Assembly: GCF_004208415.1 (NCBI RefSeq)
Contig: NZ_CP035758.1
Span: 1,488,001-1,552,000, forward strand
DNA length: 64,000 nt
Source: Ktedonosporobacter rubrisoli
Lineage (GTDB): Bacteria; Chloroflexota; Ktedonobacteria; Ktedonobacterales; Ktedonobacteraceae
Direction: 5' to 3'
In this document: positions 8,555 to 16,033 of the stretch, in pieces
Numbering within the stretch: position 1 is the stretch's first letter
How the letters are laid out: the number at the start of each line of letters is the position of its first letter
Translations under genes and position numbers: made by a program
The notes under the pieces: model-generated
Seen by the model: the letters and a program-made list of their open reading frames with translations, nothing else
The model's database searches: none
Told to the model about the DNA's origin: nothing

Positions 8555-9175
8555 TCAACGGTGGCTCATGGACCAGGCGGCAAGAATGAAAAAGATTCCT
8601 TCGGGTGTCCAGGTCATCCCTCCCAGGAAGAAGAGCTCTAGAAAGCCTGGTGTATTGATATGGAGCAAGGCTATGAGCAGATAACCGCCTCCATATAGGG
8701 TCATACCTATACCAAAGGCCCAGGTAGCCACAAGGATCATCCAATGTGACAGGCTCTGACTGCGCGGCCGCATAAAGGCCACAAGCACACCCGCAAGGCA
8801 GATCCCAATGGTAAGAACCACCCCTCGTAGTTCCCTGGCAATGATAAGCTCATAGAGGCCAAATCCAATCACTGCCAGATATGCCAGTAGGAGCGCGAAG
8901 ATCTGAAGGCGTTTTTGGCTCAACCAGCGAAACGGCCAGACCAGGGACAAGGGAAACAAGGCAAGTACAGTGAACAGAAGCACCGATATTGTGCTACTGA
9001 GCAAATAGATCGCGTAATTGTGGGCAAATTGGGGTCCGAGCGCGAAAGAGCCACCGCCAAAGAATAAGGCGGCATGGATTATAGCAAAGAGTAAGCCCCA
9101 GCCAAAGGCTGCGTATGCGGTCCATTGGGGCGGTCGATGTGGTGTGCGTACAAATACGTCAGAGTGTTTGATCAT
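8555..9175 (-). CDS. Six-helix integral membrane protein, unknown function
   Basis: 206 residues with six hydrophobic segments (for example AAFGWGLLFAIIHAALFFGG near residue 22, LQIFALLLAYLAVIGFGLYE near 92, GVVLTIGICLAGVLVAFM near 118). No family was recognised. The start has AAGGAAG upstream. It is divergent from the MarR gene, and a TTGTCT-G-AGACAA palindrome lies just downstream of its likely -10 box, so MarR control is plausible. Confidence 0.8.
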   Translation of the reverse strand: MIKHSDVFVRTPHRPPQWTAYAAFGWGLLFAIIHAALFFGGGSFALGPQFAHNYAIYLLSSTISVLLFTVLALFPLSLVWPFRWLSQKRLQIFALLLAYLAVIGFGLYELIIARELRGVVLTIGICLAGVLVAFMRPRSQSLSHWMILVATWAFGIGMTLYGGGYLLIALLHINTPGFLELFFLGGMTWTPEGIFFILAAWSMSHR

Positions 9176-9203
9176 CTCAGCTTCCTTCTTTACTCAACAA
9201 AGT

Positions 9204-9216
9204 TTGTCTGAGACAA
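9204..9216. promoter_or_regulatory. Palindrome TTGTCT-G-AGACAA near the membrane-protein promoter
   Basis: A perfect 13-base palindrome overlaps a possible -10 box TACAAT on the minus strand (9216-9221). It sits in the divergent region shared by the membrane protein (8555-9175) and the MarR gene (9501). MarR proteins bind palindromes of this size (family knowledge); the pairing is inference. Confidence 0.4.
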
Positions 9217-9500
9217 TTGTAGGCCCCATTTGTCGTGATTTGATCGCTATTTTGTCGCAAAACACCCTACAGCTCTTTTAGGATGTCAAGGGTCAAAAGC
9301 GCTAGCTAACGCGATGTGCAACTTTGGAGAAGCGGGGCCCATCTATGCTATTGAGCAAAAAATTTGGCCATGCAGCGTGTTAAAGAGTACTGTTTTGCGG
9401 CATTTTCTTGCCAGCATATATCTCTATGGAATAAACTAAATGAGATATTTTTGGGGCGCTTCCTGATCAGGAGAGATCTCAACATGAGGACATGTAATTG
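9217..9500. other. Intergenic region upstream of MarR gene
   Basis: Rather AT-rich. The 7-mer TTTGTCG occurs twice (near 9229 and 9253) close to the palindrome at 9204-9216. No gene or recognised RNA is seen. Confidence 0.4.
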
Positions 9501-10028
9501 ATGAATGTAACATTACAGGAACATCCCGATGCCTTTGCACCTTCTGCCCAACCACTGGCTGCTAAGCCGTCGCAACCATCGGCGGTCGAAGTTCTGCAAA
9601 CTCTGGCTATTACCACTCATCTGGTTCAGCGCAACTGTGACACCTTTCTTGCCGAGCAAGCATTCCCAGCCAAAATCTCGGAAGCTCGTTTGCGCCTGCT
9701 CTCTATTGTGGAAGAAGCCGGCAGTATTCGCATGAGTGATCTGGCATCCAGGCTTCATGTTAGTCCACGCACGATTACTGATATTGTCGACGGGCTCGAA
9801 CGCGCAAGCTTACTGCGGCGCGTGCCCGATCAGCGTGATCGCCGCGTAATTTACCTGGAGCTTACAGAAGGCGCGAGTGTGCGCATGGCACATTTGTATC
9901 GCGTTCAGGCCGAACATGCTGAAGAGCTGCTGGCTTATCTGGATACAGAGCAACGCCAACAATTGCTGAATTTGCTCCATCTGCTACAAAGGAATTTGCT
10001 GACAGATGGAGCAGGCAGCTGTGGCTAA
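9501..10028 (+). CDS. MarR-family transcriptional regulator
   Basis: 175 residues from the ATG at 9501; an in-frame TTG lies one codon earlier. The winged helix is clear at about residues 55-125: ISEARLRLLSIVEEAGSIRM, LASRLHVSPRTITDIVDGLE, then the wing LLRRVPDQRDRRVIYLELT. The terminal helices that form the dimer in this family are present. It probably senses a small ligand and represses its own or the divergent membrane-protein gene. Confidence 0.92.
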   Translation: MNVTLQEHPDAFAPSAQPLAAKPSQPSAVEVLQTLAITTHLVQRNCDTFLAEQAFPAKISEARLRLLSIVEEAGSIRMSDLASRLHVSPRTITDIVDGLERASLLRRVPDQRDRRVIYLELTEGASVRMAHLYRVQAEHAEELLAYLDTEQRQQLLNLLHLLQRNLLTDGAGSCG

Positions 10029-10110
10029 GCGCAGGATTCTGCTTATTGCGGTTCTGGCTATGCTTGCTACTCACCGCGCTTAACTTCTCTGGCCCGTTAT
10101 AGCGAGGCTG

Positions 10111-10764
10111 CTATTGTGCGTACGAGGCCTGCACTGAGACGATCGGAAGCAGGCCTGATCTGTGTTCGCGCACCTCCTCAATGGAGAAACCGCTCTCGCT
10201 AAGTGTCCGCAAGGTGTCGCGATTCCAGTGGCAGTTACCACTCAAGCATGTTGTAACGGGTACCAGGAAATCCTGAATGCTGGCCGTAATGTGTCCGGTG
10301 GCTCGCACATGCTCGATGAGTAAAAGCTTGCCATCGGGCTTAAGCACGCGCCGAATTTCGCGAAATACACGCGCTGGATCAAATACAGAGCAAAAGACAA
10401 GGGTAGCTACTGCACTATCGAAGGTCTCGCTTGTGAAGGGCAGGACCTCAGCCGCTGTCTGCAGTAGGGTTATCGGCACATGGGCTTTTTCGGCGCGCTC
10501 ATGGGCGTAGCGTAACATGGTTTCGTCTGGCTCTACGGCGTCTACCTGGTCCACATGTTCGGGATTATAGAAAGGAAAATTGAGGCCTGGGCCGACTCCA
10601 ATCTCCAGTACGCGTCCCCTGGCCTGTCCTACGACCTCCTGGCGCAATGGAGTTAATACGCTTTGCATTGCTCCGCGATTGGCTAGCCTCTCATACAATT
10701 TTGAGACGATCGGGTGATGGACACGCGGGAGGCGCGTCTCGGCAAGTACTGCTGCAGGATACAT
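10111..10764 (-). CDS. Class I SAM-dependent methyltransferase (UbiE-like)
   Basis: 217 residues with a type 11 methyltransferase core: motif I GRVLEIGVGPGLNFPF (about 51-66), VDAVEPDETML for the acidic ribose-binding loop, PFTSETFDSAVATLVFCSV (about 108-126) and RVLKPDGKLLLIEHVR (about 140-155). This group methylates lipids, quinones or small molecules. It converges on the MarR gene. The acceptor is unknown. Confidence 0.92.
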   Translation of the reverse strand: MYPAAVLAETRLPRVHHPIVSKLYERLANRGAMQSVLTPLRQEVVGQARGRVLEIGVGPGLNFPFYNPEHVDQVDAVEPDETMLRYAHERAEKAHVPITLLQTAAEVLPFTSETFDSAVATLVFCSVFDPARVFREIRRVLKPDGKLLLIEHVRATGHITASIQDFLVPVTTCLSGNCHWNRDTLRTLSESGFSIEEVREHRSGLLPIVSVQASYAQ

Positions 10765-11437
10765 ATATTCTAGCTGCTCCTTCCCAGCATTTTGAACTAT
10801 CAGGTGGTATTTTTCTGCATTACAAATAGAACAGCTATGCGCGCTTGATAGCTTTGGAATAGTAGTGGGCTATGTGGCTTTTATTGGTTGTTGGCGCGCT
10901 GTGTTCAGTGAGTCATTTTCATATCGCGTTGGTCAGGAGATTCCGCTCATCTGGCGTCGGTCCCCGACTCGTTTCTAGACTTGTGCTGTTCAAATTTTAC
11001 CCCTATGGCCCATCATATTCTACTTACAGACTATAACGCTCTAACTTGTCGGTGCGATACATAGAGTCCGCGAAAATTTTTATAATGCTACTCCTGTGGC
11101 GGGCGGATACTATGTCTATGGACATTCCCCTAACCCTTTTGGGGGATATGCCCATACATATTATAGTCGGATCAACAGACAACTTTGCCTAGAAGCAAAA
11201 GTAGCTTTCTCTCTCCTTATCTCAGAGATTACTAAATGACGTATAGATTTTGCTATAGAGCTCCAAAGCGCGCCGCGATCTAGCTGACTAGATTCGCTAC
11301 TGCAACTTTCTGGCGTGAAGGTGGTAAAAAAGCTCACTCCTGTTTGCTTTGGGATAGAGGGACATGCTATAACTGAAATATAAGCTTGTGCATGTAGCTA
11401 TGTTTCTGTTTTTATTTGTCGGGAAGAAGGAGAGAAG
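10765..11437. other. 673-base non-coding region with a long imperfect hairpin
   Basis: No credible gene was found. The main structure is a long imperfect inverted repeat at 11108-11166 (separate entry). A T/A-rich stretch with TATAAC lies 60-70 bases before the amidohydrolase start and could be its promoter. Confidence 0.5.
11108..11166. repeat. Long imperfect stem-loop
   Basis: Bases 11112-11130 are largely complementary to 11141-11159, with a core TCCCC/GGGGGA, arms TATGG/CCCATA and ATGT/ACAT, and the loop TAACCCTTTT. The outer ACTAT/ATAGT pair extends it. This is about 19 paired positions with a few bulges. It could be a small RNA, an attenuator or a miniature element remnant. Confidence 0.5.
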
Positions 11438-12394
11438 ATGCCTGAACGCACTCCCGCTTTGATCGACTTCCACAGCCATTACTATGAAACTGCCTGGTAT
11501 ACCTCTTCTAGGCAGGCCCCGGGCGGCCTGGCGCGAGCCTGGCCCTTGCTAACCGATCTCCAGGGGCAATTTGCCGAAATGGAGCGGGCCAATATTGGGG
11601 CAAAAGTGCTGAGCGCGCCGTCGGCAACAATTGCCTCTGCTGGTCAGCCGTTGCCCGAGGATCTGTTGAGGCGCATCAATGATCGCTTTGCTGAACTGCT
11701 TGCACTCTATCCAGGGCGCCTGTTTGCTCTTGCTACGATTGATGCCTTTCGTGGCGAGGGCGCGGCTAATGAGGTGAGGCGCGCTATTCAAACGCTTGGA
11801 TTGCAAGGAATCTGTCTCGATTGTGCACAAGGGAATCTCTATCTTGATGCCCCGCAGGCGCGTCCAACCTTTGCTGCAGCCGCTGAGCTTGATGTGCCAG
11901 TCTTTGTCCATCCGGTTAGCCCGGCGGGCCTGACTGAGCGCCTGGCTGATCTAGGCCATACGGGTATCTTGCTGGCGCGAGGCACGGAAAACGCGGCGAG
12001 CGTGCTAGCCTTATTGCGCAGCGGCCTCTTAGATGCATTTCCCACCTTAAAGATAGTCCTACCGATGATCGGGGTTGCCGCACTTTTATTTGCCGGTATC
12101 GCTGAGCAGGAGCATAAGCGCGAACCGGGCTGGCTTGGCTCCTCGCCTGGCACTTTGCGCCAACGCCTCTATATCGATACGATGGGCTTTGATCTGGCTT
12201 CGCTGCGTTTTGTGCTTGAACTTCTGGGGGCTGAGCATGTACTGCTGGGCAGCGATTGGCCGATTATGCCCCTTACGCCGCGCTGGGAGATCGAAGGGCT
12301 GCTCTCAGCTCTAGAGCTGAAAGAGGCACAAAAGGCCGCAGTTCTTCAGGCCAATGCCTTGCGCCTGCTAACTCGACAAAAGGCGTCGCGCTAG
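11438..12394 (+). CDS. Amidohydrolase-family (ACMSD-like) metal-dependent hydrolase
   Basis: 318 residues. It starts with a metal-binding HxH motif (LIDFHSHYYETAWY, about residues 8-21), has VFVHPVSPAG near 155 and ends with LLGSDWPIMPLTP near 270, where the Asp completes the metal site. This is the amidohydrolase-2 layout of decarboxylases and lactonases acting on carboxylated rings. A strong AAGGAGAG site precedes the ATG. The gene is monocistronic. Confidence 0.9.
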   Translation: MPERTPALIDFHSHYYETAWYTSSRQAPGGLARAWPLLTDLQGQFAEMERANIGAKVLSAPSATIASAGQPLPEDLLRRINDRFAELLALYPGRLFALATIDAFRGEGAANEVRRAIQTLGLQGICLDCAQGNLYLDAPQARPTFAAAAELDVPVFVHPVSPAGLTERLADLGHTGILLARGTENAASVLALLRSGLLDAFPTLKIVLPMIGVAALLFAGIAEQEHKREPGWLGSSPGTLRQRLYIDTMGFDLASLRFVLELLGAEHVLLGSDWPIMPLTPRWEIEGLLSALELKEAQKAAVLQANALRLLTRQKASR

Positions 12395-12420
12395 CAGGCG
12401 GAGCAGCCTTTGCGCTTCTA

Positions 12421-12454
12421 CGCGTTAAGCCAACGCGAGTTCTGTCTTAAGACA
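12421..12454 (+). terminator. Tandem hairpin and palindrome after the amidohydrolase
   Basis: CGCGTT-AAGCC-AACGCG (12421-12437) is followed at once by the perfect palindrome TGTCTTAAGACA (12443-12454), beginning 27 bases after the amidohydrolase stop. The likely role is termination or 3' end stabilisation. Confidence 0.4.
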
Positions 12455-12685
12455 AGGCGAGCAAAGCGCCAAGAAAGGTCACATTTGAAGTCGCCAATGG
12501 GATTCGCAAAAAGCAAGAGAACTCGCTCATTGGGGAGTGGCGTATGCACGTCGCGCTTCTCCAGTAGGGAATAAAGGTATCCCCACGCATCTGTGGGCGC
12601 ATCAAGGCAGAAAATCGTGAGCTTTATGGATGAGACAAGCCCAAAGGATCAGCGAATTGAGACTCATGCCGACAAACATTACCCT

Positions 12686-13819
12686 TCATCGCAGAGGTCG
12701 AAAAAAGGTACGAATGTCTTGGGCCACTGCATCTGGTTGTTCCCATTCGGGAAAGTGGCCGCCTGCGGGCAGATCCGTCCAGTGATCAATCTTGTAGAAG
12801 CGCTCGACCCATGAACGGGGCATGGGAAACATATCTTTTGCAGTCTGAAGCCAGCCCATTGGCACTCCCATCTCACCCATTGGCAGTGGCGATGACTCAT
12901 AATAGAGACGCATCGACGAATTGATCGTCTCGGTCGCCCAGTAGATCGTGAGATTGGTGAGCAGCTCGTCTCTGGTGAAGGCCTTCTCTACATTGCCATC
13001 ACAGTCGCTCCACGAGCGAAACTTCTCGATGATCCAGGCCGCCAGACCAACAGGTGAGTCGTTAAGTCCATAGGCCAGGGTCTGGGGCTTCGTTGAATGG
13101 AGCATGGCGTAACCCATCTCCTGCTTCCTCCAACTCTCTAAATCGCGCACATAAGCCTGCTCGGCCTTGGTGAGATCATCAGAGAGGGCGTAATATCCCC
13201 CGCCTATCATTGTGCCTCCCGTGTGGATACCGACAACCGCATCCTGGTGCTTTTGCGCGAGTTGCATGATGACGCCTCTGCCTAAGTCAGTACCACGAAC
13301 CGCGTAACGGCTATAACCAAGTTCATCGGTCATCAGTTTCGCAAACATATCAGCCATACTTAGCGCATTCATGCCCGGCTCCCTCACTCGATCGGAGAAA
13401 CCGTAACCTGGCAGGGATGCGACAACCACATCGAACGCATCAGCGGCATCCCCTCCATGTGCCTGTGGATCGGTAAGCAACGGAATGATCTTCAACATCT
13501 GGACAAACGAACTGGGCCAACCATGTAGCAGGAGCAGAGGGAGAGAATTGGGTTCCTTGCCTCGCTCATGGATAAAATGGATACCTACTCCATCGACATC
13601 GGCCTTAAAGTGAGCAAAGCGGTTGATGGCCTGTTCCTGAGCACGCCAATCAAACTCATGCTGCCAATAATTGACAAGTGTTTTCAGATATGCAAGATTG
13701 GTGCCATAATTCCAGCCTGCGCCCTCAACCTCATCGGGCCAGCGGGTGCGTTCCAGGCGAACACGTAAATCGTCGAGCGTTTCTTGCTCTATGTGCACTT
13801 TGAATGGATGCTTATTCAT
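12686..13819 (-). CDS. Epoxide hydrolase (EHN-type alpha/beta hydrolase)
   Basis: 377 residues with the N-terminal EHN region typical of microsomal-type epoxide hydrolases (LRVRLERTRWPDEVEGAGWN, about 20-39). It has the oxyanion-hole HGWPSSFVQM near residue 100, the nucleophile region AVRGTDLGRGVIMQLAQ near 172, where the Asp of TDLG would attack the epoxide, and the catalytic His in GGHFPEWEQP near residue 355. The product would be a vicinal diol. Substrate unknown; single gene. Confidence 0.93.
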   Translation of the reverse strand: MNKHPFKVHIEQETLDDLRVRLERTRWPDEVEGAGWNYGTNLAYLKTLVNYWQHEFDWRAQEQAINRFAHFKADVDGVGIHFIHERGKEPNSLPLLLLHGWPSSFVQMLKIIPLLTDPQAHGGDAADAFDVVVASLPGYGFSDRVREPGMNALSMADMFAKLMTDELGYSRYAVRGTDLGRGVIMQLAQKHQDAVVGIHTGGTMIGGGYYALSDDLTKAEQAYVRDLESWRKQEMGYAMLHSTKPQTLAYGLNDSPVGLAAWIIEKFRSWSDCDGNVEKAFTRDELLTNLTIYWATETINSSMRLYYESSPLPMGEMGVPMGWLQTAKDMFPMPRSWVERFYKIDHWTDLPAGGHFPEWEQPDAVAQDIRTFFRPLR

Positions 13820-14462
13820 AGGTTCTGTTTCTTTCAGGCCCCTTTCTTCTCATGACCACTTGAGTATAAGAGAAGGGGAGGTTGTCGTCCCTGTCCAGAG
13901 GGCGGGTCATGCCCTGTACAAAAGGCCAGATGTATTGAAAAGCGTCAAAGCAAACTTGACGGGATTGGCTCAGCAGGAACTAGAGCTGTTGAGCGACGAT
14001 TCTTCTTGCAGCCCGCTGCGTCGTATCAAACCGACAACCATTCCACTAGCAACGGCGGCCACGCGTGTTCCATGCAGTGCTTTGCTAGTACGGTTGCTCT
14101 GCTTCTGCCTTGACGGCAAAGTACTTGCATGATGAAGAAAAATTGGGCCATTGATTGGCAAAAACAGCCCATTGTTGCTGGTAGAGAAGTGATACCAGCG
14201 GCAAAACTACTTACTATTTCACAGTATCACAGCGGCAAGACAGGAAGAGAGGGGGAAAGAGGAAAAGAGTGCCGAGAAAAAAGGACTCTGATCTTGTCCG
14301 GGCCACGTTGGATGAGAACAGGCAAAGCCCTGGTAGACTCCTCCGATGATGGATAGGTAGTGTTTTTTCGTTTCCACCCTACACCTCATCGGGGGGTCGC
14401 TTATCCAGAACTCGTGCTAAGACGGCTGAGGGCCCTGGCGAAATGGGCTATGGGGACGCAGA
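13820..14462. other. 643-base region without a supported gene
   Basis: Short open frames exist on both strands but lack ribosome-binding sites and family character. An imperfect inverted repeat of CCCCTTTCTTCTC with GAGAAGGGG lies near 13839-13880. No mobile element or RNA gene was recognised. Confidence 0.4.
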
Positions 14463-15137
14463 TTACTGCGTTGAGCCATAGCGCTGCATGTGCTTGCGCT
14501 CCCGTTCGAGGGCACCGGCCGGAAATCCCTGCGCCCCACCAAGCGGATGCGCGTCGAGCGTGAGCTGGGCCGATTCTTCCATGATAATGATGATCTGGGC
14601 CGTAGCTAGGGGATCGCTGCTAAAGGCCAGAAGACCATGATTAGCTAAAAGGACTGCGGGAACCGTTGGGTGCTGTCGCAGTTGCGCTACGATGTAGCTG
14701 ACAGCTTCCTCTGAGCCCCGTGGTGCCCATTCGGCAACGGGGATATCCTCGGTTATGCCGAAACGCAAAAAGGCCTCATAGACGCAGGGCAGAGGCCGAT
14801 GAGCCAGGGCAAAGCTTGTTGTGCGCGGCGAGTGTGTGTGAATGACGGCGTTGACCTCCTGGCGCTCGCGATAGACACATGAATGCATGCCGACGATCTC
14901 GCGCGTGGTGGGGTCAAGTGTGCCCTCCACGACTTCACCATCAAACGTAATAACTACTAATTGTTCGGGGCTCAGATGCGTCAGATGACTGACCGAGGTG
15001 AGGAGCATCAAATCCTGCCCGGGCAATCTGGCGCTCATATTGCCATGTCCACTATGAGACATGACGCCAGTCTGGTGCAGACGCTGGGCTGCCTGCACAA
15101 GCTGATCTCGCTGCTGACTGTAGCTCAATGTTGCCAT
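14463..15137 (-). CDS. Class II aldolase/adducin-family protein
   Basis: 224 residues with the zinc-aldolase layout: SGHGNMSARLPG (about 28-39) for substrate phosphate or hydroxyl binding, HTHSPRTTSFALAH (about 100-113) supplying two zinc histidines and LLANHGLLAFS (about 163-173) supplying the third. Relatives include L-fuculose-phosphate aldolase and ribulose-phosphate epimerase. AGGA precedes the start by five bases. The sugar substrate is unknown, and no sugar kinase is adjacent. Confidence 0.92.
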   Translation of the reverse strand: MATLSYSQQRDQLVQAAQRLHQTGVMSHSGHGNMSARLPGQDLMLLTSVSHLTHLSPEQLVVITFDGEVVEGTLDPTTREIVGMHSCVYRERQEVNAVIHTHSPRTTSFALAHRPLPCVYEAFLRFGITEDIPVAEWAPRGSEEAVSYIVAQLRQHPTVPAVLLANHGLLAFSSDPLATAQIIIIMEESAQLTLDAHPLGGAQGFPAGALERERKHMQRYGSTQ

Positions 15138-15342
15138 ATTTCCTCACAATTCTAGCAGAAGCGCTGTATGCCTCTGCCGTTTTTTCGTCGAAAAGAGGCT
15201 ACAGTCTCTATTATACCCAACGCTGATCCGAAATGTTGCCTCAACACCTGCCTTTGCAGGGATGCGACACGGCTTCTATAAAGTCTCTTCAAGCCATTCA
15301 AAGTGGGCCTTTCTGCTCAATAGAGACGGAGAACCTGCTTGG

Positions 15343-15774
15343 TTAGGAAGGGATCACTTCAATTTGTTGCAGTAGTTGCATAATATCTGCGCATAACCAG
15401 TACTCGACGATTTTTCCATCTTCGACGCGCAAGAGATCCATTCCTGCGTACTCGACACGTTTGCCAACTACTGCAGCGGAGGCGCCAGGGAAGCCGCCCT
15501 GGTAGGTAGCACGAAAGAGCCATCGACCAGCAATGAGGTTGTCTTCGGCCAGCGGTCCAACTGTGGTGGTAAAGCTAAAGTCGGCGAAGGCTGCCAGAAT
15601 TCCGCCGATCCACTGCTTCATTCCTTCGGGGCCGCGTACCTCAGCAGGACTTGAGCCAACTGGCGCAAAATGCGCGACGAAGTTAGGGGCGAGGATCTCG
15701 TCGGCAATGGATAGCTTGCCATTCCATAGTTCAAACCAGGGTTTCCAAAGCTCTTTATGCGGCTGTGAAGCCAT
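15343..15774 (-). CDS. SnoaL-like ester cyclase-family protein
   Basis: 143 residues from the ATG at 15774, which has AGAGGG seven bases upstream; an in-frame TTG ten codons earlier has no such site. The sequence fits the SnoaL/NTF2-like fold: LWKPWFELWNGKLSIADEIL, NFVAHF, EGMKQWIGGILAAFADFSF, DLLRVEDGKIVEYW. Members act in polyketide cyclisation or as small-molecule binding proteins. It is a single gene behind a consensus promoter with two palindromic operators, so it is probably tightly induced. Confidence 0.9.
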   Translation of the reverse strand: MASQPHKELWKPWFELWNGKLSIADEILAPNFVAHFAPVGSSPAEVRGPEGMKQWIGGILAAFADFSFTTTVGPLAEDNLIAGRWLFRATYQGGFPGASAAVVGKRVEYAGMDLLRVEDGKIVEYWLCADIMQLLQQIEVIPS

Positions 15775-15815
15775 CAGTGTACCCTCTTTCTTTATCTCGT
15801 TCAAAATTTACGTTC

Positions 15816-15877
15816 AAATACGATAATATTATCGTATTTTATTCGAAAATTATACGAGCTACAAGTCGTATTGTCAA
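15816..15877 (-). promoter_or_regulatory. Consensus promoter with two TACGA-N8-TCGTA operators for the ester cyclase
   Basis: On the minus strand TTGACA (15872-15877) and TATAAT (15849-15854) are 17 bases apart, an exact sigma-70 consensus. Two operators share the pattern TACGA-N8-TCGTA. One lies in the spacer (15853-15870). The other is part of a perfect 24-base palindrome just past the start point (15816-15839). Their centres are 34 bases apart. This is typical of strong repression by a TetR-like dimer (inference); no such gene is next to it. Confidence 0.7.
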
Positions 15878-16033
15878 GGGCTCTGCTTGCATAAGCAGGA
15901 CTTACCAGCTCTCTTTGTTTGGCCGCCAGGAGAAGCAGCCTATTAGGAGAAATATTGTCTTGGCGTGCTATACTTGAGGCAGAATCTAGCCTGGGTATCA
16001 AAAGGAGATACCCAATAACAGGGGAAGGAGAAT

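Noticed and set aside
13746..14356. Plus-strand frames of 128 and 75 residues
   Set aside because: The first begins antisense to the epoxide hydrolase, and neither has a ribosome-binding site or domain-like composition.
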